A stretch of 64,000 nt of DNA from Sulfuriferula sp047300855. Lineage in GTDB: Bacteria; Pseudomonadota; Gammaproteobacteria; Burkholderiales; Sulfuriferulaceae. Positions 26,062 to 34,982 of this stretch are shown here, piece by piece (position 1 is the first letter of the stretch; every line of letters begins with the position of its first letter). The position numbers and the translations under genes are program-made. The notes under the pieces are model-generated. The model saw only the letters and a list, made by a program, of their open reading frames with translations, did no database searches and had not been told where the DNA came from. The stretch lies in NCBI RefSeq assembly GCF_047300855.1, contig NZ_CP170197.1:1054001-1118000 (forward strand). Direction: 5' to 3'.

Positions 26062-26661
26062 ATGAATCCGTCACTGGAAAGCCTGTCTGTTACCCTGATC
26101 ACCGCATTGGGCACCAAGCTCGTTCGGCAGCGGGATGCGCTGGGCGAACTGACCATCGAAGTGCGCGCACGCGACCTTACCGAAGTTATGACGACGCTGC
26201 GCGACCATGCCGGTCTGCGTTTTGAGCAATTGATCGACCTGTGCGGAATGGATTATTCCGCCTATCGCGAGGGTGCCTGGGAAGGTCAGCGTTTTGCCGT
26301 GGTGTATCACCTGCTCTCCATCAGCAAGAATCGGCGTGTGCGTGTGCGCGCGTTTGCAACCGAGGATGATTTCCCGGTAGTGCCTTCCCTGGTCAAGGTA
26401 TGGCCTGCCGCCAACTGGTTTGAGCGCGAGGCGTTCGACCTGTTCGGAATTGTATTCGATGGTCACCCGGACCTGCGCCGTATTCTGACCGACTACGGGT
26501 TTGTCGGCCACCCGTTTCGCAAGGATTTTCCGTTGTCCGGCAACGTGGAAATGCGTTACGACCCGGAACAGCAGCGCGTGATTTACCAGCCGGTGAGCAT
26601 AGACCCGCGCGAGGTAACGCCCCGCATTGTGCGTGAAGAGAACTACGGAGAACGCGCCTGA
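26062..26661 (+). CDS. nuoC: NADH-quinone oxidoreductase subunit C
   Basis: A 199-residue subunit of the connecting module. The 30-kDa signature ERE(A)FDLFGIVFDGHPDLRR is present near residue 119, followed by the DYGFVGHPFRKDFPL block. Unlike E. coli, NuoC and NuoD are separate proteins here, as in most betaproteobacteria. Its TGA overlaps the nuoD ATG by one base. Confidence 0.96.
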   Translation: MNPSLESLSVTLITALGTKLVRQRDALGELTIEVRARDLTEVMTTLRDHAGLRFEQLIDLCGMDYSAYREGAWEGQRFAVVYHLLSISKNRRVRVRAFATEDDFPVVPSLVKVWPAANWFEREAFDLFGIVFDGHPDLRRILTDYGFVGHPFRKDFPLSGNVEMRYDPEQQRVIYQPVSIDPREVTPRIVREENYGERA

Positions 26662-27914
26662 TGGCTGAAATCAGAAATTACACCATGAACTTCGGGCCGC
26701 AGCACCCGGCGGCGCACGGCGTGCTGCGTCTGGTGCTCGAGCTGGATGGCGAGGTGATTGAACGTGCCGATCCGCATATCGGTCTGCTGCATCGCGCCAC
26801 CGAAAAGCTCGCCGAAAACAAGACCTTCATCCAGTCGCTGCCCTATATGGACCGCCTGGACTATGTGTCCATGATGAGCAACGAGCATGCTTATGTCATG
26901 GCCATCGAAAAACTGATGGGCATCACCGTGCCGGAGCGCGCGCAATATATCCGCGTATTGTTCGACGAGCTCACCCGCATTCTCAACCACCTGCTGTGGT
27001 TGGGTGCACATGCGCTGGATATCGGCGCAATGACCGTGTTCCTGTATGCATTCCGCGAACGCGAAGACTTGATGGATGTGTACGAAGCCGTTTCCGGCGC
27101 GCGCATGCATGCGGCCTATTATCGTCCCGGCGGCGTTTACCGCGACCTGCCCGACACGATGCCGCAGTACCAGGCGTCCAAGATTCACAATGCAGCTGCG
27201 ATTCGCGACATGAATAGCAATCGTCAGGGCTCCGTACTCGATTTTATCGAAGACTTCGCACGACGTTTTCCAACCTATGTGGACGAATACGAAACCCTGC
27301 TTACCGACAATCGTATCTGGAAGCAGCGTACCGTCGGCATCGGCGTGGTATCTCCGGAACGCGCGCTGGCGCTGGGTTTCAGCGGCCCCATGCTGCGCGG
27401 CTCAGGAATTGAATGGGATCTGCGCAAGAAACAGCCCTACGAAGTCTACGACCGCATGGAATTCGACATCCCGGTGGGCGTGAACGGCGACTGCTATGAC
27501 CGTTATCTGGTGCGCATGGAAGAAATGCGGCAAAGCAACCGTATCGTCAAGCAATGTGTGGACTGGTTGCGCAAGAACCCTGGCCCGGTGATCACCGACA
27601 ATCACAAAGTTGCCCCGCCGTCACGGGTGGACATGAAACAGAACATGGAAGAGTTGATCCATCATTTCAAGCTGTTCACCGAGGGTATGCATGTGCCGGA
27701 AGGCGAAGCTTATGCGGCAGTTGAACACCCCAAGGGCGAGTTCGGGATTTATCTGGTGTCAGACGGCGCAAACAAACCTTACCGCCTGAAAATCCGCGCA
27801 CCGGGTTACCCGCATCTGGCGGCTCTGGATGAGATGGCGCGCGGTCATATGATTGCCGACGTGGTTGCCATTATTGGCACGCAAGACATAGTGTTTGGGG
27901 AGATTGACCGATAA
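26661..27914 (+). CDS. nuoD: NADH-quinone oxidoreductase subunit D
   Basis: A 417-residue 49-kDa subunit that forms the quinone cavity with NuoB. The quinone-site loop NFGPQHPAAHGVLRL is at the N terminus and HIGLLHRATEKL follows near residue 37. The C-terminal DIVFGEIDR is the usual family end. It overlaps neighbours by single bases on both sides. Confidence 0.97.
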   Translation: MAEIRNYTMNFGPQHPAAHGVLRLVLELDGEVIERADPHIGLLHRATEKLAENKTFIQSLPYMDRLDYVSMMSNEHAYVMAIEKLMGITVPERAQYIRVLFDELTRILNHLLWLGAHALDIGAMTVFLYAFREREDLMDVYEAVSGARMHAAYYRPGGVYRDLPDTMPQYQASKIHNAAAIRDMNSNRQGSVLDFIEDFARRFPTYVDEYETLLTDNRIWKQRTVGIGVVSPERALALGFSGPMLRGSGIEWDLRKKQPYEVYDRMEFDIPVGVNGDCYDRYLVRMEEMRQSNRIVKQCVDWLRKNPGPVITDNHKVAPPSRVDMKQNMEELIHHFKLFTEGMHVPEGEAYAAVEHPKGEFGIYLVSDGANKPYRLKIRAPGYPHLAALDEMARGHMIADVVAIIGTQDIVFGEIDR

Positions 27915-28387
27915 TGCTGAGCCCAGATTCCATCGCCCAGATCGATTACGAAATTGCCAAATACCCGGCTAATCAGCGCCAGTCCGCAGTCATGTCGGCG
28001 CTGCGTATTGCCCAGGTGGAAAAAGGCTGGCTGTCCACCGAAACCATGGATTTTGTTGCTGATTACCTGGGTATGCCGGCCATCGCAGTCTATGAAGTGG
28101 CGACGTTCTACAACATGTACAACACTGCGCCTTTGGGCAGGCACAAGATCACCCTGTGCACCAATATATCCTGCGCGCTGATGGGTGCGCCGGAAATTGC
28201 CGAGCACTTGAAAGAGAAGCTGGGATGCGGTTTTGGCGAAACTTCCGAAGACAATCGCTTTACCCTGAAGGAGGGTGAATGCATGGGTGCCTGCGGCGAT
28301 GCGCCGCTGTGCATGATCAACAACCACCGCATGGAAGGCTTTCTCACGCCCGAGAAAGTGGACAGCATCCTCGAAGAGCTGAAATAA
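27914..28387 (+). CDS. nuoE: NADH-quinone oxidoreductase subunit E
   Basis: A 157-residue thioredoxin-like 2Fe-2S subunit of the NADH-oxidising module. The cluster N1a ligands lie in the CTNISC motif and in the GECMGACGDAP motif further on. It is translationally coupled to nuoD (ATG overlaps the TAA) and is immediately followed by nuoF. Confidence 0.96.
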   Translation: MLSPDSIAQIDYEIAKYPANQRQSAVMSALRIAQVEKGWLSTETMDFVADYLGMPAIAVYEVATFYNMYNTAPLGRHKITLCTNISCALMGAPEIAEHLKEKLGCGFGETSEDNRFTLKEGECMGACGDAPLCMINNHRMEGFLTPEKVDSILEELK

Positions 28388-28388
28388 C

Positions 28389-29675
28389 ATGGTGATCAAA
28401 GGCGGAGAAGTCATATTCAATACGGTACATCTTCCCGAATCGTGGAAGCTGTCTACCTATGTAGCCAATGGCGGTTATGCAGCATTGCGCAAAATTCTGA
28501 GCGAAAAAACTTCGGCTGAGACCATCATTGCCGAGGTCAAAAAATCCGCATTGCGTGGCCGGGGCGGCGCAGGCTTCCCGACCGGTCTGAAGTGGAGCTT
28601 CATGCCGCGTCATTTCGATGGCGACAAATATCTGGTGTGCAATTCCGACGAGGGCGAACCCGGTACCTTCAAGGATCGCGACATCATGCAGTTGAACCCG
28701 CATGCGCTGATTGAAGGGATGGCGATTGCCGCCTATACCCTGGGTACCAGACGCGGTTACAACTATATCCACGGCGAAATATGGGAAACCTACGAACGCA
28801 TGGAAGCCGCGGTTGAAGAAGCGAAGGCAGCAGGCTTCCTGGGTGACAACATTTGCGGCACGGACTTCAGTTTTCACCTGTTCAACCACCATGGCTATGG
28901 CGCCTATATTTGCGGTGAGGAAACGGCACTCCTCGAATCCATCGAGGGCAAGAAGGGTCAGCCACGTTTCAAGCCGCCATTTCCGGCCAGTTTCGGCCTG
29001 TATGGCAAGCCTACCACGATCAACAACACGGAAACTTTCGCCAGCATCCCCTACATCATTCGAGAAGGGGGGCAGAAATTTCTGGAGTTGGGCAAGCCCA
29101 ATAACGGTGGCACCAAACTTTTCTCGGTATCCGGGCACGTGAATCGCCCGGGAAATTTTGAAGTGCCAATGGGGACGCCTTTTGCCGAGTTGCTGGAAAT
29201 GGCAGGCGGCATTAGGGATGGACATACCTTCAAGGCCTGCATTCCTGGTGGTTCTTCCACCCCGGTGCTGCCCGCCGAGATCATGATGCAGTGCACCATG
29301 GATTACGACTCCATCGCCAAAGCCGGTTCGGCGCTGGGTGCAGGCTCGGTCATTATCATGGACGAGACAGTGTGCATGGTGAAAGCGCTGGAACGCCTAT
29401 CCTACTTTTATTTTGAAGAATCCTGCGGACAGTGCACTCCATGCCGCGAGGGTACCGGCTGGCTATATCGGGTGATTCACCGCATCGAGCATGGTCAAGG
29501 CCGGCCGGAAGACCTCGATTTGTTGAGCGATGTCGCTCACAACATCGGCGGCCGCACCATCTGCGGTCTGGGAGATGCGGCAGCGATGCCGGTGCAGGCA
29601 ATGCTCAAACACTATCGCCATGAGTTCGAGCACCATATCGAACATGGCAAATGTATGGTTGGGGCTCGTTCATGA
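28389..29675 (+). CDS. nuoF: NADH-quinone oxidoreductase subunit F
   Basis: A 428-residue subunit that binds NADH and FMN. It has GRGGAGFPTGLKW near residue 58, YICGEETALLESIEG near 177, and the 4Fe-4S ligands in ESCGQCTPCREGTGW near residue 345. The last three codons (Ala-Arg-Ser) and the TGA stop lie inside the left inverted repeat of the inserted element at 29662, so the extreme C terminus has been set by that element. Catalytic parts are intact. Confidence 0.95.
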   Translation: MVIKGGEVIFNTVHLPESWKLSTYVANGGYAALRKILSEKTSAETIIAEVKKSALRGRGGAGFPTGLKWSFMPRHFDGDKYLVCNSDEGEPGTFKDRDIMQLNPHALIEGMAIAAYTLGTRRGYNYIHGEIWETYERMEAAVEEAKAAGFLGDNICGTDFSFHLFNHHGYGAYICGEETALLESIEGKKGQPRFKPPFPASFGLYGKPTTINNTETFASIPYIIREGGQKFLELGKPNNGGTKLFSVSGHVNRPGNFEVPMGTPFAELLEMAGGIRDGHTFKACIPGGSSTPVLPAEIMMQCTMDYDSIAKAGSALGAGSVIIMDETVCMVKALERLSYFYFEESCGQCTPCREGTGWLYRVIHRIEHGQGRPEDLDLLSDVAHNIGGRTICGLGDAAAMPVQAMLKHYRHEFEHHIEHGKCMVGARS

Positions 29676-30027
29676 ATAACTTGGGCTTACGTTGCCGTGT
29701 ATTCGGGATGGATGCAAGACGCAAAGCGCAGCGAATGGTTGTTCCATTCGCAAGCTTTGCAACGCCGCAGACGCCCGAATACACGGCAACCCTCCGGGCT
29801 GGGGCCGTTTTGGGCGCATCCCGGCGTTGCGAGGAGGCCTGCGACTCGTTACCGCGCAGCGGCCGCTTGCGGGAGCAGGCCTCGCGGGCGCTTCCCGCAA
29901 ACGGGCGGCTGCGCCGCGAACGTGTCCGCGCCCGCCCTGTTGTGAATGACACAACCGCGCGTCTCGCGCCTTGGGCTGCATCCCAAAATGTCCCCAGCGT
30001 AAGTCCAAGTTATGCATGAACGAGCCC
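29662..30027. mobile_element. 366-bp element with imperfect terminal inverted repeats between nuoF and nuoG
   Basis: The ends 29662-29694 and 29995-30027 are inverted copies, 30 of 33 bases identical, both reading GGGCTCGTTCATG from the outside. Weaker similarity continues about 30 bases further in. The interior is GC-rich and has long open frames on both strands (for example 29651-30019 on plus and 29670-30017 on minus) whose translations look like repeat-derived peptide, with no recognisable domain and no transposase. This resembles a non-autonomous MITE-like or dispersed repeat element. No clear target-site duplication is visible. It separates two genes that are normally adjacent. Confidence 0.75.
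29692..29789 (+). other. Long internal hairpin of the nuoF/nuoG element
   Basis: TTGCCGTGTATTCGGG (29692-29707) pairs perfectly with its complement at 29774-29789. Inside, GCAAAG and CTTTGC, then CGAATGG and CCATTCG around TTGTT, extend it into an interrupted hairpin of about 98 nt. More stems follow downstream (for example GAGGCCTGC with GCAGGCCTC, and GTTGTG with CACAAC), so the whole element would fold strongly as RNA. Confidence 0.7.
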
Positions 30028-30040
30028 TTAGGTGAAGCAG

Positions 30041-32395
30041 ATGCTAGAGATCGAAATTGACGGCAACAAGATACAGATGACGGCGGGCGGCACCATCATG
30101 GAAGCCGCAGCGCAGATCGGGATTTATATCCCGCATTTCTGCTATCACAAGAAACTCTCCATTGCGGCCAACTGCCGCATGTGCCTGGTGCAGGTGGAAA
30201 AGGCCGCCAAGCCGCTGCCGGCCTGCGCCACGCCGATCACCGACGGGATGAAGGTATTCACCAAATCCGACTACGCCGTCAAGGCGCAGAAGGGCGTGAT
30301 GGAATTTCTGCTGATCAATCATCCGCTGGATTGCCCGATTTGCGATCAGGGCGGCGAATGCAGCTTGCAGGATCTGGCGGTCGGCTACGGCGGCAGCAGT
30401 TCGCGCTACCAGGAAGCAAAGCGCGTGGTGAAGGAAAAAGATCTGGGTCCGCTGGTTGCCACCGACATGACGCGCTGCATCCATTGCACGCGCTGCGTGC
30501 GTTTCGGCCAGGAAATTGCCGGCATCATGGAAATGGGGCAGGTGGGTCGCGGCGAACATTCCGAGATCATGCCGTTCATCAGCAAGACCATCGATTCCGA
30601 ACTGTCCGGCAACATCATCGATCTGTGCCCGGTCGGCGCGTTGACCAGCAAGCCGTTCCGTTATACCGCGCGCAGCTGGGAGCTGTCGCGGCGCAAATCG
30701 GTGAGTCCGCACGATGGCCTGGGCAGCAATCTGATTGTGCAAGTCAAGAATAACCGCGTGATGCGCGTGCTGCCATTGGAAAACGAGGCGGTCAACGAAT
30801 GCTGGCTGTCCGACAAGGATCGCTTCGCCTATGAGGGCCTGAATTCCGAACAGCGCCTTACCCGTCCGATGCTCAAGCAGGATGGGAAATGGCTGGAAGT
30901 GGATTGGCAGACGGCACTGGAATATGTCGCCAACGGCCTCAAGCAGATTCGCGAGCAACACGGTGCCGACAGCATCGGTGCGCTGGCTACGCCGCACCAG
31001 ACCGTTGAAGAACTTTACCTGCTGCAAAAGCTGATGCGCGGCCTGGGTACCGGTAACGTGGATAGCCGTCTGGCACAGGCCGATTTCAGGCTGGATGCCA
31101 GCCTGCAAGGAGCACCCTGGCTGGGCATGGCGGTTGCAGATATCAGCAAGCTGCAGCGGGTACTGGTGATAGGCAGCACATTGCGCAATGACCATCCCCT
31201 GCTCGCGCATCGTCTGCGTCAGGCCGTGAAGCACGGCGCGCAACTCAATCTGGTGAATCCGGTGGACGATGATCTGCTCACCAAGCTTGCCAATAAAGCC
31301 ATTGTCGCTCCGCAAGCCATGGTCAATACCCTTGCGCAAATTGCACTGGCATTGGCTGAGGCCACGCAGACTGAATTGCCTGCAGCCATCAAGGCGGTGT
31401 TGGCGGATGTCACGGTCGGCGCTACGGCTCGGTCCATCGCGGCCAGCCTGACAGGTGCCGAGCGGCGTGCGGTATTCCTCGGCAATTTGGCGCAGCATCA
31501 TCCCCAGTATGCGGACCTGTACTCACTGGCCGAAGTGATCGCACGGCTTGCTGGTGCAAATTTTGGTTGTCTGGGCGAGTCAGCCAACAGCGTGGGCGCT
31601 TACATTGCCGGCGCGGTGCCATCCAAATCCGGTCTGAAGACAGGCATGAATGCGGCCGCCATGATGGCGACGCCGCGCAAGGCTTATCTGTTGCTGGGTG
31701 CAGAACCGGAGCTGGATTGCAATGATCCGGCCACAGCCATGCACGCATTGCAGTCGGCTGACATGGTGGTGGCGATGAGCGCTTACAAACACAGCGCGCT
31801 GGAATACGCAGATGTGTTGCTGCCCATTGCACCGTTCAGTGAAACTTCAGGTACTTTCATCAGCACTGAAGGTCGCGTGCAAAGCTTCAACGGCACGGTC
31901 AAACCGTTAGGTGAAACACGCCCGGCATGGAAGGTGTTGCGCGTGCTGGGCACCATGCTTGGCGTAAAAGGTTTCGACTACGACACCAGTGAAGCTGTGC
32001 GTCAGGATGCGCTGGGCAGTAATGGTCTGGCTGCAGGCGTGCTCAACAACAGTTTGTCCGGACCGGTACTGCAATCGGCTGCCATTACTGACGCCTTGAC
32101 TCGTGTGGGCGAAGTGCCGATGTACCAGGCCGATGCAATTGTGCGTCGTGCTGCTTCGCTGCATAACACGCGCGCCGCAGCATTGCCTAATGCGTCCATG
32201 CATTCCGCCTTGCTGGCGCGCCTGGGTGTTGCCGATGGCGCTATGGTGACGGTGCGTCAAGGTGAAGCGCGAGCTGTGGTGCGAGCCCTGGCAGATGACC
32301 GCCTGCCCGATCATTGTGTGCGGCTAGCTGCCGCGCACCCGCTGACTGCCACGCTGGGCGCGATGCTGGGTGAAGTCTCCGTGGAGCGTGCATAA
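30041..32395 (+). CDS. nuoG: NADH-quinone oxidoreductase subunit G
   Basis: A 784-residue iron-sulfur subunit. The N-terminal ferredoxin-like domain has the 2Fe-2S ligands in HFCYHKKLSIAANCRMC and PACATP. A His/Cys cluster follows (HPLDCPICDQGGECSLQD), and the 4Fe-4S set is in CIHCTRCVRFG and DLCPVGALTSK. The rest is a molybdopterin-oxidoreductase-like domain. The ATG at 30041 is chosen because AGGTGA lies just upstream; a GTG at 30032 is in frame. Its leader is the right end of the inserted element. Confidence 0.95.
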   Translation: MLEIEIDGNKIQMTAGGTIMEAAAQIGIYIPHFCYHKKLSIAANCRMCLVQVEKAAKPLPACATPITDGMKVFTKSDYAVKAQKGVMEFLLINHPLDCPICDQGGECSLQDLAVGYGGSSSRYQEAKRVVKEKDLGPLVATDMTRCIHCTRCVRFGQEIAGIMEMGQVGRGEHSEIMPFISKTIDSELSGNIIDLCPVGALTSKPFRYTARSWELSRRKSVSPHDGLGSNLIVQVKNNRVMRVLPLENEAVNECWLSDKDRFAYEGLNSEQRLTRPMLKQDGKWLEVDWQTALEYVANGLKQIREQHGADSIGALATPHQTVEELYLLQKLMRGLGTGNVDSRLAQADFRLDASLQGAPWLGMAVADISKLQRVLVIGSTLRNDHPLLAHRLRQAVKHGAQLNLVNPVDDDLLTKLANKAIVAPQAMVNTLAQIALALAEATQTELPAAIKAVLADVTVGATARSIAASLTGAERRAVFLGNLAQHHPQYADLYSLAEVIARLAGANFGCLGESANSVGAYIAGAVPSKSGLKTGMNAAAMMATPRKAYLLLGAEPELDCNDPATAMHALQSADMVVAMSAYKHSALEYADVLLPIAPFSETSGTFISTEGRVQSFNGTVKPLGETRPAWKVLRVLGTMLGVKGFDYDTSEAVRQDALGSNGLAAGVLNNSLSGPVLQSAAITDALTRVGEVPMYQADAIVRRAASLHNTRAAALPNASMHSALLARLGVADGAMVTVRQGEARAVVRALADDRLPDHCVRLAAAHPLTATLGAMLGEVSVERA

Positions 32396-32396
32396 C

Positions 32397-33425
32397 ATGG
32401 AATTCTTGCAAAACCTGTTCGGATTCACCTGGCCAGCAGTGTGGTCACTGGCCAAGATCATTGCCATTGTCGGACCGTTGATGATTGCAGTGGCTTACCT
32501 CACTTACGCCGAGCGCAAGGTGATCGGCTACATGCAGGTACGTATCGGCCCCAACCGGGTGGGCTTCAAGGGCTTGCTGCAACCGATCGCCGACGGACTC
32601 AAGCTGATGATGAAAGAAATCATCATCCCCAGCGGTTCCAACAAATTTCTGTTCGTGCTGGCACCGGTGCTGACGATTGCCCCGGCGCTGGCTGCCTGGG
32701 CGGTGATTCCGTTCACCCCGGAACTGGTACTGGCCAACGTGGATGCGGGCCTGCTCTACATCATGGCAATCACTTCCATGGGTGTGTACGGCGTCATCAT
32801 TGCGGGTTGGGCATCCAACTCAAAATACGCATTCCTCGGCAGCCTGCGTTCCGCCGCGCAAATCGTGTCTTACGAAATCGCCATGGGCTTTGCGTTGGTG
32901 GGTGTGTTAATGGCTTCGCAAAGCCTGAATCTGATCGATATCGTGAAAGGACAGGCAGGCGGGGTGTTCAGCTGGTACTGGCTACCGCTGTTCCCGATGT
33001 TCATTGTGTACCTGATTGCCGGCGTGGCGGAAACCAACCGCGCCCCGTTTGACGTGGCTGAAGGTGAATCCGAGATCGTGGCCGGCTTTCATGTGGAATA
33101 TTCCGGCATGGCGTTTGCGGTATTTTTCCTGGCGGAATATGCCAACATGATTTTGATTGCAACGCTGGTTGCGTTGATGTTCCTGGGAGGCTGGAATCCG
33201 CTGTTTGACATAGCGCCGTTCACCTGGATACCGGCCTTCGTCTGGCTGATGTTGAAAGTGGGTTTTGTGCTGTTCCTGTTCCTGTGGTTCCGGGCCACAT
33301 TTCCGCGCTATCGCTACGATCAGATCATGCGCCTGGGCTGGAAGGTGTTCATTCCAGTCACCCTGATCTGGTTGCTGTTCGTGGGGGGCATGATGCAAAC
33401 CCGCTACGGTTACCTGTTCCACTAA
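32397..33425 (+). CDS. nuoH: NADH-quinone oxidoreductase subunit H
   Basis: A 342-residue membrane subunit with eight helices, joining the membrane arm to the quinone site. Conserved YAERKVIGYMQVRIGPNRVG lies in the first loop and ETNRAPFDVAEGESEIVAGFHVEYSG near residue 210. The ATG at 32397 begins one base after the nuoG stop, and the further upstream open frame is nuoG sequence. Confidence 0.96.
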   Translation: MEFLQNLFGFTWPAVWSLAKIIAIVGPLMIAVAYLTYAERKVIGYMQVRIGPNRVGFKGLLQPIADGLKLMMKEIIIPSGSNKFLFVLAPVLTIAPALAAWAVIPFTPELVLANVDAGLLYIMAITSMGVYGVIIAGWASNSKYAFLGSLRSAAQIVSYEIAMGFALVGVLMASQSLNLIDIVKGQAGGVFSWYWLPLFPMFIVYLIAGVAETNRAPFDVAEGESEIVAGFHVEYSGMAFAVFFLAEYANMILIATLVALMFLGGWNPLFDIAPFTWIPAFVWLMLKVGFVLFLFLWFRATFPRYRYDQIMRLGWKVFIPVTLIWLLFVGGMMQTRYGYLFH

Positions 33426-33447
33426 TGTGGAATGATGGAGTAATTTG

Positions 33448-33936
33448 ATGAAAGCGATTAAACACTTCTTTTCGAGCATGCTGCTCACCGAGCTGTTGCG
33501 CGGCATGGCTCTGACCGGGCGGCATCTGTTTGCGCGCAAGATTACGGTGCAGTTCCCCGAAGAAAAAACGCCGATGTCGCCGCGCTTCCGTGGCTTGCAT
33601 GCGTTGCGCCGCTATCCGAATGGCGAGGAACGCTGCATTGCCTGCAAATTGTGCGAAGCGGTATGCCCGGCCCTGGCAATTACCATCGAATCCGAAAAGC
33701 GCGACGATGGCACGCGCCGCACGACGCGCTATGACATCGATCTGACCAAATGCATTTTCTGTGGATTCTGTGAAGAATCCTGTCCGGTGGATTCGATTGT
33801 GGAAACCCACATTCTCGAATACCACGGAGAGAAACGCGGCGATCTCTATTACACCAAGGAAATGCTGCTCGCCGTAGGCGACAAGCACGAAGCGCAAATC
33901 GCCGCAGCACGCGCCGCAGATGCCCCATACCGTTAA
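33448..33936 (+). CDS. nuoI: NADH-quinone oxidoreductase subunit I
   Basis: A 162-residue subunit with two 4Fe-4S clusters (N6a and N6b). The ligands are in CIACKLCEAVCP and CIFCGFCEESCPVDSIVE. The ATG at 33448 has GGAG 7 bases upstream; a TTG one codon earlier is less likely. It bridges electron flow to NuoB. Confidence 0.96.
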   Translation: MKAIKHFFSSMLLTELLRGMALTGRHLFARKITVQFPEEKTPMSPRFRGLHALRRYPNGEERCIACKLCEAVCPALAITIESEKRDDGTRRTTRYDIDLTKCIFCGFCEESCPVDSIVETHILEYHGEKRGDLYYTKEMLLAVGDKHEAQIAAARAADAPYR

Positions 33937-33963
33937 TGCTGTTCAAGAATCGAGTGGATCAGT

Positions 33964-34599
33964 ATGAATTTTGAAACTGCAGTTTTCTATTTCTTTGCGG
34001 CGATATTGCTGTTTGCCGGTGTGCGTGTCATTACCGCGCGCAACCCAGTTCATGCGGCACTGTTCCTGGTGCTGGCGTTCTTTACAGCGGCAGGCCTTTG
34101 GCTGATGCTGGAGGCGGAATTTCTCGCCATTACCCTGGTGCTGGTATACGTGGGAGCGGTGATGGTGCTGTTCCTGTTCGTGGTGATGATGCTGGATATC
34201 AACCTCGACAAGCTGCGCGAAGGTTTCTGGGATTACCTGCCGCTGGCCGGTATCGTAGCAACACTGATGGTACTGGAAATGGTCGTCGTGCTGGGCGGTA
34301 AACAGTTCGGCCTGAGTGCGGTGCCCGCACCGATTGCGCATGCCGCGAATTACAGCAACACCAAGGAACTGGGACGTTTGCTCTACACCGATTACGTGTA
34401 CCCGTTTGAGCTGGCTGCGGTGATTCTGCTGGTGGCGATAGTTGCCGCCATTGCGCTCACCATGCGCCGCCGCAAGCACACCAAATATCAGGATCCGGCA
34501 CAGCAGGTGAAAATCAAGCGTGCAGATCGTATTCGCATGGTTTCCATGGCATCTGAAAAAGTAGTATCGACAGAACAGATTTCGCAGCCTGAAAAATAA
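33964..34599 (+). CDS. nuoJ: NADH-quinone oxidoreductase subunit J
   Basis: A 211-residue membrane subunit with five helices and a charged cytoplasmic C-terminal tail of about 45 residues. The VLVYVGAVMVLFLFVVMML helix, containing the pi-bulge region, is typical of NuoJ. It lies 27 bases after nuoI in the operon. Confidence 0.95.
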   Translation: MNFETAVFYFFAAILLFAGVRVITARNPVHAALFLVLAFFTAAGLWLMLEAEFLAITLVLVYVGAVMVLFLFVVMMLDINLDKLREGFWDYLPLAGIVATLMVLEMVVVLGGKQFGLSAVPAPIAHAANYSNTKELGRLLYTDYVYPFELAAVILLVAIVAAIALTMRRRKHTKYQDPAQQVKIKRADRIRMVSMASEKVVSTEQISQPEK

Positions 34600-34643
34600 T
34601 TCGCCGGCTTCAGAGCTGGCACCGCAATCATAGGGGGATACCG

Positions 34644-34949
34644 GTGTTGTCACTTTCGCATTACCTGGTGCTAGGCGCGATATTGTTCGCCATCAGCATA
34701 TTAGGCATATTTTTGAATCGCAAGAACGTCATCATCCTGTTGATGGCGATCGAACTCATGCTGTTGGCTGTTAACATGAATTTCATTGCCTTCTCGCACT
34801 ATATGGGCGATACCGCCGGACAGATTTTCGTGTTCTTCATTCTTACCGTGGCAGCGGCGGAATCCGCTATTGGCCTGGCCATACTGGTGGTGTTGTTCCG
34901 TAACCTGCACACCATCAATGTGGACGATCTGGATCATCTGAAAGGCTAA
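34644..34949 (+). CDS. nuoK: NADH-quinone oxidoreductase subunit K
   Basis: A 101-residue, three-helix subunit. The conserved glutamates sit in LMAIELMLLAVN and in the third helix (VAAAESAIGLAILV), both used in proton transfer. The GTG start at 34644 gives MLSLSHYLVLGAILF, the family N terminus, with AGGGGG upstream. Confidence 0.95.
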   Translation: MLSLSHYLVLGAILFAISILGIFLNRKNVIILLMAIELMLLAVNMNFIAFSHYMGDTAGQIFVFFILTVAAAESAIGLAILVVLFRNLHTINVDDLDHLKG

Positions 34950-34982
34950 CGGGCGCTGCGGCGAACCCGACGGGAACCAACC

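Noticed and set aside
29651..30019. Open frames on both strands across the nuoF/nuoG element (about 115-122 codons)
   Set aside because: The plus and minus translations both begin with repeat-derived peptide, lack a known domain, and result from GC-rich, stop-poor inverted repeat sequence. No ribosome binding site is evident.
30044..31501. 485-codon minus-strand open frame under nuoG
   Set aside because: Antisense shadow of nuoG; no coding signature.
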